The position numbers and the translations under genes were made by a program. Below the pieces are notes generated by a model. That model made no database searches. It had not been told where the DNA came from and saw only the letters and a list, made by a program, of their open reading frames with translations. From Bordetella parapertussis (GTDB taxonomy: Bacteria > Pseudomonadota > Gammaproteobacteria > Burkholderiales > Burkholderiaceae_C), in NCBI GenBank assembly GCA_945875935.1, contig CAMCNE010000020.1, positions 1-28,936 of the forward strand: a DNA stretch of 28,936 nt, given 5' to 3'. Below, in pieces: positions 16,943 through 23,969 of the stretch. The first letter of the stretch is position 1. Every line of letters begins with the position of its first letter.

Positions 16943-16947
16943 ACCTC
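16943..16947 (-). promoter_or_regulatory. Ribosome binding site for the SPOR gene inside the argS stop
   Basis: Read on the minus strand, GAGGT ends 5 bases before the ATG at 16937. Its first bases overlap the argS TGA (16946-16948), so terminating ribosomes could start the SPOR gene directly. Confidence 0.6.
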
Positions 16948-18643
16948 ACATTTTCTCGGGCGCGCTCACGCCGAGCACGGCCAACGCATTGCGGATCACT
17001 TGCCGGGTGGCAGCCAGCAGCGCGAGCCGGGCGCGGGCCAGCGCGTCGTCATCAACCAGAAAGCGCTCGGCCGCGTAGTAGCTGTGGAAGGCGCTGGCCA
17101 CATCGCGCAGGTAGAAGGTCAGGTCGTGCGGCGCCAGCGTCTCGGCCGCGCTCGACAGCATCGCCGGGTAGTCGGCCAGCCGCAGCATCAGCGAGGTTTC
17201 GGTCGGAGCCGTGAGCAGCGAGAGATCGGCGGTGGCGATCGCATCCACGTTGCCGCCCTTGTCTGCGTATTGCTGGATCACCGAGCAGATGCGCGCATGG
17301 GCGTACTGCACGTAGAACACCGGGTTCTCGTCGTTTTGCTTGAGCGCCAGATCGACATCGAAGGTGAATTCGGTGTCGGCCTTGCGGCTGATCAGGAAGA
17401 AGCGCACCGCGTCGCGGCTGGTCCAGTCGATCAGGTCGCGCAGCGTCACGTAGGAGCCGGCGCGCTTGGAGATCTTGACCTCCTCGCCGCCCTTCATCAC
17501 GGTGACCATCTTGTGCAGCACGTAGTCGGGATAGCCCGGCGTGATGCCCACACCCGAGGCCTGCAATCCGGCGCGCACCCGGGCGATGGTGCCGTGGTGG
17601 TCGCCGCCCTGGATGTTGATGGCCTTGGTGTAGCCGCGCGAAAACTTGTTGATGTGATAGGCCACATCGGGCACGAAGTAGGTGTACTGAGATTCGTCAC
17701 CGGTGGTGCCCGACTTGCGCATCACGCGGTCCTTGTCGTCGCCGTAGTCGGTGCTGCGCAGCCACAGCGCGCCGTCTTGCTCGAAGGTCTTGCCGGCCGC
17801 CACCAAACGCGCCACCGTGGCTTCGACCTGACCGCTGGAATACAGGCTCGACTCCAGAAAGTAATGGTCGAAGCGAACGCCGAAAGCCTGCAGGTCCAGG
17901 TCCTGCTCGTGCCTGAGGTAGGCCACGGCGAACTGGCGGATGCCCTCGATGTCTTCGATGTCGCCCGAGGCGGTGAACTCGCGGTCATCGGCCTTGACCG
18001 TTTGCCGTGCCGTGAAGCCTGCAGCGATGTCGGCGATGTAGTCGCCGTTGTAGGCCGACTCGGGCCACTGCGCGTCGCCGGGCTTGAGGCCGTGCAGCCG
18101 TGCCCGCGTCGAGGCGGTCAGCGTGGCGATCTGCACGCCGGCGTCGTTGTAATAGAACTCGCGCCACACCGACCAGCCCTGCGTTTCGAACAGGTTGCAA
18201 ATCGCGTCGCCGAGCGCGGCCTGCCGGCCATGGCCCACATGCAGCGGCCCGGTCGGATTGGCCGAGACGAATTCGACAAGCACCTGCTGGCCATTGGGGG
18301 CCTGACGACCGAAGCACGCGCCAGCGGCAAGCACCTCGCGCACGATGGCCTGGCGGGTTGCGTGACGCAGTCGCACATTGACGAAGCCGGGCCCGGCGAT
18401 CTCAAAGGATTCGACATGGGCCTGTACGGCGCTGTGGCGCTGGAGCGCATCGATCAGGGCTTGCGCGAGCTCGCGCGGATTTTTCTTCAGCGGCTTGGCC
18501 AGCTGCATAGCCGAGGTGCACGCCAAGTCTCCGTGGGCGGCGAGTTTGGGCGATTCGAAGGCGGCGGGCAGCGTGCTGCCAGGGCTGAGTTCGTGGATCG
18601 CTGAGGCGAGGGCCTTCAACAGGTCTTGCTTCGCTTCAATCAT
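16946..18643 (-). CDS. argS: Arginyl-tRNA synthetase
   Basis: ArgRS charges tRNA-Arg; it is a class I synthetase. The 565-residue protein has the N-terminal Add1 domain (about 1-90), the HIGH-equivalent HVGH at 135-138 in SANPTGPLHVGH, a recognisable KMSKS-like loop KISKRAG at 390-396, which many ArgRS enzymes lack or degrade, and a helical DALR anticodon-binding domain (about 445-565). The ATG at 18643 is well placed. A TAGAAT sequence 6 bases upstream of it may be a -10 box that would give a nearly leaderless mRNA. Confidence 0.97.
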   Translation of the reverse strand: MIEAKQDLLKALASAIHELSPGSTLPAAFESPKLAAHGDLACTSAMQLAKPLKKNPRELAQALIDALQRHSAVQAHVESFEIAGPGFVNVRLRHATRQAIVREVLAAGACFGRQAPNGQQVLVEFVSANPTGPLHVGHGRQAALGDAICNLFETQGWSVWREFYYNDAGVQIATLTASTRARLHGLKPGDAQWPESAYNGDYIADIAAGFTARQTVKADDREFTASGDIEDIEGIRQFAVAYLRHEQDLDLQAFGVRFDHYFLESSLYSSGQVEATVARLVAAGKTFEQDGALWLRSTDYGDDKDRVMRKSGTTGDESQYTYFVPDVAYHINKFSRGYTKAINIQGGDHHGTIARVRAGLQASGVGITPGYPDYVLHKMVTVMKGGEEVKISKRAGSYVTLRDLIDWTSRDAVRFFLISRKADTEFTFDVDLALKQNDENPVFYVQYAHARICSVIQQYADKGGNVDAIATADLSLLTAPTETSLMLRLADYPAMLSSAAETLAPHDLTFYLRDVASAFHSYYAAERFLVDDDALARARLALLAATRQVIRNALAVLGVSAPEKM

Positions 18644-18649
18644 GCCCAG

Positions 18650-18655
18650 ATTCTA
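18650..18655 (-). promoter_or_regulatory. Possible -10 box for argS (TAGAAT)
   Basis: Read on the minus strand, TAGAAT matches the -10 consensus in five of six positions. It ends 6 bases before the argS ATG, which would put the transcription start at or next to the ATG. No good -35 is seen 16-18 bases upstream, so the call is tentative. Confidence 0.3.
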
Positions 18656-18705
18656 CGTTTCGCCCTGGGCCAGCCGACCCTGCGCGCCACTGAAGCGGCA
18701 GCGCG

Positions 18706-18823
18706 GCTCGAGGTTTGGTGCGCCTTTGGTGGCTTGTTCCGCCTTACCCATCGGCGCATCCTGAGTCAACATCGCAGCTGTGCGCGCGGCGTTTGGCTGC
18801 ATCGCCATGCCCAAACCTCGAGC
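18706..18823. repeat. 13-bp perfect inverted repeat in the argS/kinase intergenic region
   Basis: GCTCGAGGTTTGG at 18706-18718 is exactly complementary to CCAAACCTCGAGC at 18811-18823, with 92 bases between. The right arm ends 5 bases before the kinase's most likely start codon (TTG 18829). The arms are too far apart for a simple terminator. They could be a split operator or the borders of a small element; the enclosed 92 bases carry no recognisable gene. Confidence 0.6.
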
Positions 18824-18828
18824 TCGAC

Positions 18829-20223
18829 TTGAACGAGAACCCCACCGAAGTCATCACACCGGCTGTCGACATACCGCTCGACGTGGCGACCCAGGCCGCG
18901 CCCGGAGGTGAGCTGCCCGCGCAAATCGGCAAGTACCCGGTGATACGCAAGCTCGGCGAAGGCGCCACCAGCGACGTCTTTTTGTGCCGGGACGAGTTCC
19001 ACGACCGCGACGTGGCGGTCAAGCGAGTGCGCCTGCCGGCCAGCGACGACGCCGATGCAACCCGCTACAGCGAACGATTCTTCGCGGCCGAGGCCACGCT
19101 GGTCGGCCGCCTTCAGCACCCCAATGTGGTGAAGATCTACGACGCGGTGATCGAGCCGTCATGCCAGTACCTGGTGATGGAGTACGTGGCCGGCGGCACC
19201 TTGCGGCCCTTTTGCCGCGCCGATCAGCTGCTGCCGCTCGAGCAGATCGTCGAAATCGGCTTCAAGTGCGCGATGGCGCTGGGCTACGTTTACCGCCAGG
19301 GCCTGATCCACCGCGATGTGAAGCCGGCCAATTTGCTCACGGTGATGAGCCCGGGCGGCATCACCGATGTCAAGGTGTCTGACTTCGGCAGCGTGCTGAA
19401 TCTGGGCTCCGATGTGACCCAGGTCTATCGCGTCGGCTCGCTGGCCTACATGTCGCCCGAGCAGCTCGATGGCAGCACCCTCGACAGCCGCGCCGACATG
19501 TATTCGCTGGGCGCGGTGCTCTATCACCTGACCGCCGGGCGCCCGCCGTTCGACGCGCAGATCCAGTCGGCCCTGATGCACCAGATTTATCACGTGAAGC
19601 CAGCGCCGCTGCCGGGACTGCGTGAGGGGGTCAGTGAGGCGCTTGACGAGGTGATACAGCGTGCACTGGCCAAGGACGTACAGCAGCGTTATGCCGACTG
19701 GGACGAATTTGCCAACGCGCTTGCCGGTCTGATCTCTCGGCAGGAGGTGCCGCGCGGCCAGCTGCAGGCTGTCATGGATTCAGAGCGCTTCAACTTGCTG
19801 CGCCAGCTGGAGTTCTTCTCGAGTTTTGGCGATGTCGAGCTGTGGGAGGTGGTCCACCGCGCCAAGTGGCGGCGCTTCCCGGTGGGCCATGGCCTGTGCC
19901 GCAAGGGCGATCGGGGCCGAGCCTTTCACATCATTGCGCAGGGCTGCGTCGAGGTCTTTCGCGATGGCGAGAAAGTCGCCACGCTGGGCACGGGCACGTC
20001 GGTTGGCGAAATGGCCTACCTCGCGCCCAGCCCCGATCTGCGCACCCACACGGCAGACGTGATCGTCAGCGAGGTCGCCACCACCGTGTCCTTCGTGCCC
20101 GAGACGCTCGCGCAGCTCAGCGAAGGCTGCCAGCATCGCTTTGATGCCTCGTTCATCCGCGTGCTGGTGCGTCGATTGCACGCCGCGCACGAGAAGATGG
20201 CGCACCCGCGGCGCATTCTTTGA
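18829..20223 (+). CDS. Ser/Thr protein kinase with C-terminal cyclic-nucleotide-binding-type domain
   Basis: From the TTG at 18829 this is 464 residues. The Hanks-type kinase domain (about 35-300) has the Gly loop GEGATSDV (43-50), catalytic Lys65 in VAVKRV, HRDVKPANLL (161-170), DFG (185-187), SPE in YMSPEQLDG and a conserved DMYSLGAVLYHL. All catalytic residues are present. After a linker comes a cNMP-binding-like beta roll (about 325-445) with FPVGHGLCRKGDRGRAFHII and GEMAYLAPSPDLRTHTAD. The last segment resembles a phosphate-binding cassette (Glu and Arg kept, spacing altered), so real cAMP/cGMP binding is uncertain. There is no TM helix, so the protein is cytoplasmic. The start is unclear: no in-frame ATG exists; TTG codons at 18715, 18793 and 18829 and GTG at 18718 are options. 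The domain order (kinase first) is opposite to eukaryotic PKG. Confidence 0.88.
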   Translation: MNENPTEVITPAVDIPLDVATQAAPGGELPAQIGKYPVIRKLGEGATSDVFLCRDEFHDRDVAVKRVRLPASDDADATRYSERFFAAEATLVGRLQHPNVVKIYDAVIEPSCQYLVMEYVAGGTLRPFCRADQLLPLEQIVEIGFKCAMALGYVYRQGLIHRDVKPANLLTVMSPGGITDVKVSDFGSVLNLGSDVTQVYRVGSLAYMSPEQLDGSTLDSRADMYSLGAVLYHLTAGRPPFDAQIQSALMHQIYHVKPAPLPGLREGVSEALDEVIQRALAKDVQQRYADWDEFANALAGLISRQEVPRGQLQAVMDSERFNLLRQLEFFSSFGDVELWEVVHRAKWRRFPVGHGLCRKGDRGRAFHIIAQGCVEVFRDGEKVATLGTGTSVGEMAYLAPSPDLRTHTADVIVSEVATTVSFVPETLAQLSEGCQHRFDASFIRVLVRRLHAAHEKMAHPRRIL

Positions 20224-20234
20224 CCGTGCGAGCG

Positions 20235-20261
20235 GGCCCGCGCCTTGCTGGCGTGTGGGCC
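20235..20261 (+). terminator. Hairpin after the kinase gene
   Basis: GGCCCGCGC (20235-20243) pairs with GTGTGGGCC (20253-20261) over 9 bp, including two G-U pairs, with a 9-base loop. It starts 11 bases after the kinase stop. No T-run follows, so it is at best a weak intrinsic terminator. Confidence 0.35.
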
Positions 20262-20285
20262 GCCGTGATCCAATCCTTGCTGGCG
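20243..20285 (+). repeat. 11-bp direct repeat upstream of psiF-like gene
   Basis: CCTTGCTGGCG occurs at 20243-20253 and again at 20275-20285, 32 bases apart (about three helical turns). The match extends to 14 bases with one mismatch. The second copy lies 28 bases before the psiF RBS. It could be a pair of protein-binding sites or chance in GC-rich DNA. Confidence 0.4.
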
Positions 20286-20323
20286 CGTCCCGCGCCGTCC
20301 CCCACCACCCGCAAGGAGCCACC

Positions 20324-20614
20324 ATGAAATCATTCCTGATCGCGATTGCCCTGGGCCTGGGCGTTCTGGCTGCACCCGCATTCGCCGCCGATGCTGCCAG
20401 CGCCCCCTTGACGAAGCAGCAAAACAAGATGAGCACCTGCAATGCCGAAGCCGGCGACAAGAAGGGCGATGACCGCAAGGCCTTCATGAAGACCTGCCTT
20501 TCTGCCGGCGGCAAGCCCACTCAGCAAGACAAGATGAAGACCTGCAACGCTGAAGCCGCCGGCAAGAAGGGCGACGACCGCAAGGCCTTCATGAAGGCCT
20601 GCCTGAGCGCCTGA
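20324..20614 (+). CDS. psiF: PsiF-repeat secreted small protein
   Basis: This 96-residue protein has a clear signal peptide (1-21, ending AFA-A) and two near-identical 29-residue PsiF repeats, at 33-61 and 68-96. Each contains a KM-x-TCN pattern, a KKGDDRKAFMK stretch and a CLSA ending. Cysteines at 39/58 and 74/93 are placed for one disulfide per repeat. E. coli psiF is a phosphate-starvation-induced gene of unknown function with the same repeat; regulation by phosphate here is not shown. The ATG at 20324 follows a strong AAGGAG (20313-20318). The open frame further upstream is not used. A strong hairpin terminator follows. Confidence 0.88.
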   Translation: MKSFLIAIALGLGVLAAPAFAADAASAPLTKQQNKMSTCNAEAGDKKGDDRKAFMKTCLSAGGKPTQQDKMKTCNAEAAGKKGDDRKAFMKACLSA

Positions 20615-20624
20615 GTTGACCCAA

Positions 20625-20662
20625 GCCCGGCCGGCCCCTTTTCTGGGGCAGGTCGGTCGGGC
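20625..20662 (+). terminator. Intrinsic terminator-like hairpin after psiF
   Basis: GCCCGGCCGGCC (from 20625) pairs with GGTCGGTCGGGC (20651-20662) over 12 bp, with two G-U pairs and a bulge, and CC/GG pairs extend it inside around a TTTTCT loop. It starts 10 bases after the psiF stop. The following CCTTCCC is only weakly T-rich. Confidence 0.5.
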
Positions 20663-20748
20663 CCTTCCCACGACATTGAAGCCACGCGCATCGGCCGCAG
20701 CCTGCGCGGTGAGACGAATTTTTTTGAACCCTTGAAGGAGTTTTTCTG

Positions 20749-22338
20749 ATGAGCCTTTCCACGCTGACCTTGCCTGCGGGCATGGAGATCAACGCGCCGA
20801 TGCGTCCTGGCTTCGAGGCCGTCCTCAGCCTGCCCGCGCTCGAACTGGTGGCCAAGCTGCACCGTGCGTTCGAGCCTCGGCGCCAGCAACTGCTCGCGGC
20901 GCGCGTCGAGCGCAGCAAGCGCCTTGACGCCGGCGAGCGCCCCGACTTCCTGGCCGAGACCCAAGCCATCCGCGAGGGCGACTGGAAGGTCGCGCCGGTT
21001 CCGCCCGCGCTGCAGTGCCGTCGTGTGGAGATCACCGGCCCGGTCGAGGCCAAGATGGTCATCAACGCTTTCAATTCGGGCGCTGACAGCTACATGACCG
21101 ACTTCGAAGACAGCAACTCACCGCTGTGGACGAACCAGATTCAAGGCCAGATCAACCTCGGCCAGGCCATTCGCCGCACGCTCACGCTCGAGTCCAACGG
21201 CAAGACCTACAAGCTCAACGAGAAGATCGCCACGCTGCAGGTGCGCCCGCGCGGCTGGCACCTCGATGAAAAGCATGTGCTGGTCGACGGCCAGCGGGTG
21301 AGCGGCGGCATCTTTGACTTTGCGCTGTTCATGTTCCACAACGCGAAGGAACAGATCGCGCGCGGCGCCGGCCCGTTCTTCTACCTGCCCAAGATGGAAA
21401 GCCACCTCGAGGCGCGGCTGTGGAACGACGTGTTCGTGATGACGCAAAACGAGCTGGGCCTGCCGCAAGGCACGATCAAGGCGACCGTGCTGATCGAAAC
21501 CATCCTGGCTGCGTTCGAGATGGAAGAAATCCTCTACGAGCTGCGCGAGCACAGCGCCGGTCTGAACGCCGGGCGCTGGGACTACATCTTCAGCTGCATC
21601 AAGAAGTTCAAACTCGATCGCGAGTTCTGCCTGGCCGACCGCGCCAAGGTCACGATGACCGCGCCCTTCATGCGTGCTTATGCGCTGCTGCTGCTCAAGA
21701 CCTGCCACAAGCGCGGTGCGCCGGCGATTGGCGGCATGAGCGCGCTGATTCCGATCAAGAACGATCCGGCCAAGAACGAGATCGCCATGGCCGGCATCAT
21801 TGCCGACAAGCGCCGTGACGCCACCGACGGCTACGACGGCGGCTGGGTCGCGCACCCCGGCTTGGTCGAAGCTTCAATGAAAGAGTTCGTCGAGGTGCTC
21901 GGCGATCGACCCAACCAGTTCGACAAGCAAAAGCCCGAAGTCAACGTCGTCGCGGCCGATCTGCTGAACTTCCAGCCCGAAGCGCCGATCACCGAAGCTG
22001 GCCTGCGCATGAACATCAACGTGGGCATCCACTACCTGGGCGCCTGGCTGGCCGGCAACGGCTGCGTGCCCATTCACAACCTGATGGAAGACGCCGCCAC
22101 CGCCGAGATCAGCCGCTCGCAGGTGTGGCAGTGGATCCGCACACCCAAGGGCGTGCTCGAAGACGGCCGCAAGGTCACCGCCGACATGGTGCGCTCGTTC
22201 GTGCCTGAAGAGCTCGCCAAGATCAAGGCCGGTGGCTTCGAGGGCAGGTTCGACCGTGCCGCCGAGATCTTCACCCAGATGAGCACGCAGGACGCCTTCG
22301 AAGAGTTCCTGACGCTGCCGCTGTACGAAGAAATCTGA
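20749..22338 (+). CDS. aceB: Malate synthase A
   Basis: Malate synthase condenses glyoxylate with acetyl-CoA to malate, the second step of the glyoxylate shunt. The 529-residue protein is of isoform A length (E. coli AceB 533). Visible are YMTDFEDSNSPLW (115-127), the catalytic-barrel stretch LQVRPRGWHLDEKH (163-176), and the family signature REHSAGLNAGRWDYIF at 266-281. GAAGGAG at 20734-20740 precedes the ATG by 8 bases. Isocitrate lyase (aceA) is not adjacent, unlike the enteric aceBAK operon. A strong hairpin ends the unit at 22349-22377. It would work with fadD-driven beta-oxidation when acetyl-CoA is the carbon source. Confidence 0.96.
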   Translation: MSLSTLTLPAGMEINAPMRPGFEAVLSLPALELVAKLHRAFEPRRQQLLAARVERSKRLDAGERPDFLAETQAIREGDWKVAPVPPALQCRRVEITGPVEAKMVINAFNSGADSYMTDFEDSNSPLWTNQIQGQINLGQAIRRTLTLESNGKTYKLNEKIATLQVRPRGWHLDEKHVLVDGQRVSGGIFDFALFMFHNAKEQIARGAGPFFYLPKMESHLEARLWNDVFVMTQNELGLPQGTIKATVLIETILAAFEMEEILYELREHSAGLNAGRWDYIFSCIKKFKLDREFCLADRAKVTMTAPFMRAYALLLLKTCHKRGAPAIGGMSALIPIKNDPAKNEIAMAGIIADKRRDATDGYDGGWVAHPGLVEASMKEFVEVLGDRPNQFDKQKPEVNVVAADLLNFQPEAPITEAGLRMNINVGIHYLGAWLAGNGCVPIHNLMEDAATAEISRSQVWQWIRTPKGVLEDGRKVTADMVRSFVPEELAKIKAGGFEGRFDRAAEIFTQMSTQDAFEEFLTLPLYEEI

Positions 22339-22348
22339 GCGTGAGCCT

Positions 22349-22377
22349 CCACCTGTGCACGTTTCGTGCATGGGTGG
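22349..22377 (+). terminator. Strong terminator hairpin after aceB
   Basis: A 13-bp uninterrupted stem (CCACCTGTGCACG with CGTGCATGGGTGG, two G-U pairs) closes a TTT loop. It begins 10 bases after the aceB stop and is followed by GCTTTCCGTTTCC. It is the best intrinsic-terminator candidate of the window, and it argues against starting the next gene at the GTG at 22366, which lies inside the stem. Confidence 0.65.
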
Positions 22378-22476
22378 GCTTTCCGTTTCCGTGCGCACGG
22401 CTGCGGTACCGATGAACTCGGCGGGGTGCCGCTGAGACCTTCAGGCTTTCCTTCGCGCCCATTGCGCCCGCTTGCC

Positions 22477-23859
22477 GTGAACTTTGCTGCTGTGACCCGA
22501 GTCGTTGTTGTCGGCGCCGGCTTTGCCGGCACGAACATGGTGCGCGCGCTGAGCGCCCAGATGCCGCGCGGCTGTTCGCTCACGCTGGTCTCAGAAAACA
22601 GCTACACCACCTTCAGCCCGATGCTGCCCGAGGCGGTGGGCGCTTCGGTGTTTCCGGAGCACGTGGTGGTTCCGGTGCGCGAGATGCTGCCGCAAAGTCC
22701 CATCCAGCAATTCATCATGGGCTCGGTCACCTCGGTCGACACGCAGTCGCGGCGACTGACCATGCAGGCCCTCAACGGCGAAATGACGCTGCCGTACGAC
22801 CACCTGGTGTTCGCGCTGGGCAATCGCGCGCGGCTTGACCTGATGCCCGGCATGGCCGAGCACGCCTTGCCGCTGAAGACGGTGGGCGATGCCATGCACA
22901 TCCGCAACACGGTGCTGCGCCGGCTGGCGTGCATCGAGCTCGAGACCCACCCCGAGCGACGTCGCCAGCTGGGTCATTTCATCATCGTGGGCGGGGGTTT
23001 TTCGGGCGTCGAGGTGGCCGGCGAGCTGATCGACTGCCTGAGGGGCATCCGTCACTACTACCCCCGTGTGGCGGCCGATGAACTCAAGGTCACGGTGCTG
23101 CACGGCATGCCCAGGCTGCTGCCCGAGCTGCCGGCGCGCCTGGGTGCTGCGGCGCTCGAGTCGCTGCGCCAGCGCGGCGTGACGGTGCGGCTCGACACTT
23201 TCGCCAGCTCGGTGTCGGCGGCCGGTGTGCACCTCAAGGACGGTGAGTTGGTCGCTGGCGATACCGTGCTGGGCACCATAGGCACCTCGTCCAACCCCCT
23301 GCTCGAGCGCATCGGCGTGCGCTGCCTGCAAGGGCGAATCGTGGTCAACGGCGACATGTCGGTGCCCGACTTTCCCGGTGTGTGGGCTGTGGGTGACTGC
23401 GCGGCCGTGCCCAATGCGCTCGATGGCAGCATCTCGCCGCCCACCGCGCAGTTCGCCGTGCGGCAGGCCAAGCATCTGGCGGGCAATCTGGTTCGGGAGA
23501 TGCGCGGCCGTGCCACCGAGCCGTTTTGCTACCGCTCGCGCGGCGCGATGGCCTCCATCGGCCACCTCAAGGGGGTGGCCGAGGTGTTCGGCGTGCCCCT
23601 CACCGGCTGGCTCGCCTGGCTGGTGTGGCGCGCTTACTACCTCTCGCAGATGCCGTCATCGGGGCGGCGCTTGCGCATCTTCTTCGAGTGGAGCTGGGGC
23701 ATGTTCTTCCCGTCGGACATCACGCACCTGCGTTTCACGCGCAGCGCCGAAGTCCAGTCAGAAGACCAAAAGCACCATGCCGAGGCAGATGCCCAGGCGT
23801 TGTTCCTGGTTTCAAACCAGGCCCCGGTCGATCAGCCGCTCAAGCACGCGCAACGGTGA
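22477..23859 (+). CDS. Type II NADH dehydrogenase-like NAD(P)/FAD oxidoreductase (Ndh family)
   Basis: From the GTG at 22477 this is 460 residues. It has two Rossmann motifs: FAD-binding VVVVGAGFAG (about 9-18) and the NAD-binding IIVGGGFSGVEVAGE in the middle. A second FAD contact, VWAVGDCAAVPN, is also present, and the C-terminus carries an amphipathic/hydrophobic stretch (GWLAWLVWRAYYLSQM ... FFEWSWGMFF) as in membrane-attached NDH-2. NDH-2 passes electrons from NADH to quinone without pumping protons. At the end of the NAD-domain second strand the usual Glu (lvEa) is His (TVLHGMPRLLPEL), so the coenzyme preference is uncertain. The start is unclear: GTG at 22477 and 22492 are both possible and neither has a good ribosome site. 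Confidence 0.85.
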   Translation: MNFAAVTRVVVVGAGFAGTNMVRALSAQMPRGCSLTLVSENSYTTFSPMLPEAVGASVFPEHVVVPVREMLPQSPIQQFIMGSVTSVDTQSRRLTMQALNGEMTLPYDHLVFALGNRARLDLMPGMAEHALPLKTVGDAMHIRNTVLRRLACIELETHPERRRQLGHFIIVGGGFSGVEVAGELIDCLRGIRHYYPRVAADELKVTVLHGMPRLLPELPARLGAAALESLRQRGVTVRLDTFASSVSAAGVHLKDGELVAGDTVLGTIGTSSNPLLERIGVRCLQGRIVVNGDMSVPDFPGVWAVGDCAAVPNALDGSISPPTAQFAVRQAKHLAGNLVREMRGRATEPFCYRSRGAMASIGHLKGVAEVFGVPLTGWLAWLVWRAYYLSQMPSSGRRLRIFFEWSWGMFFPSDITHLRFTRSAEVQSEDQKHHAEADAQALFLVSNQAPVDQPLKHAQR

Positions 23860-23969
23860 GCGGCTGGGGTTTCCCATGCGCTTGGCCGTCAAGCAGCGCA
23901 AACGGCAGGTCCGGCAATGGCAAGACGGCGTCGGACTCGAGCGCCTTCACCGCGGTGGTCTGTTGGGGC

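Noticed and set aside
16913..18604. A 563-codon open frame on the plus strand
   Set aside because: It is antisense to argS, whose motifs and length are unmistakable.
18807..18911. ATG at 18807 just upstream of the kinase
   Set aside because: It is in a different frame from the kinase and stops after about 34 codons; the Arg/His-rich peptide shows no conservation signal I recognise.
22366..22476. Extended start (GTG at 22366) for the NDH-2-like protein
   Set aside because: The GTG lies inside the strong aceB terminator hairpin and the added residues are unlike the family.
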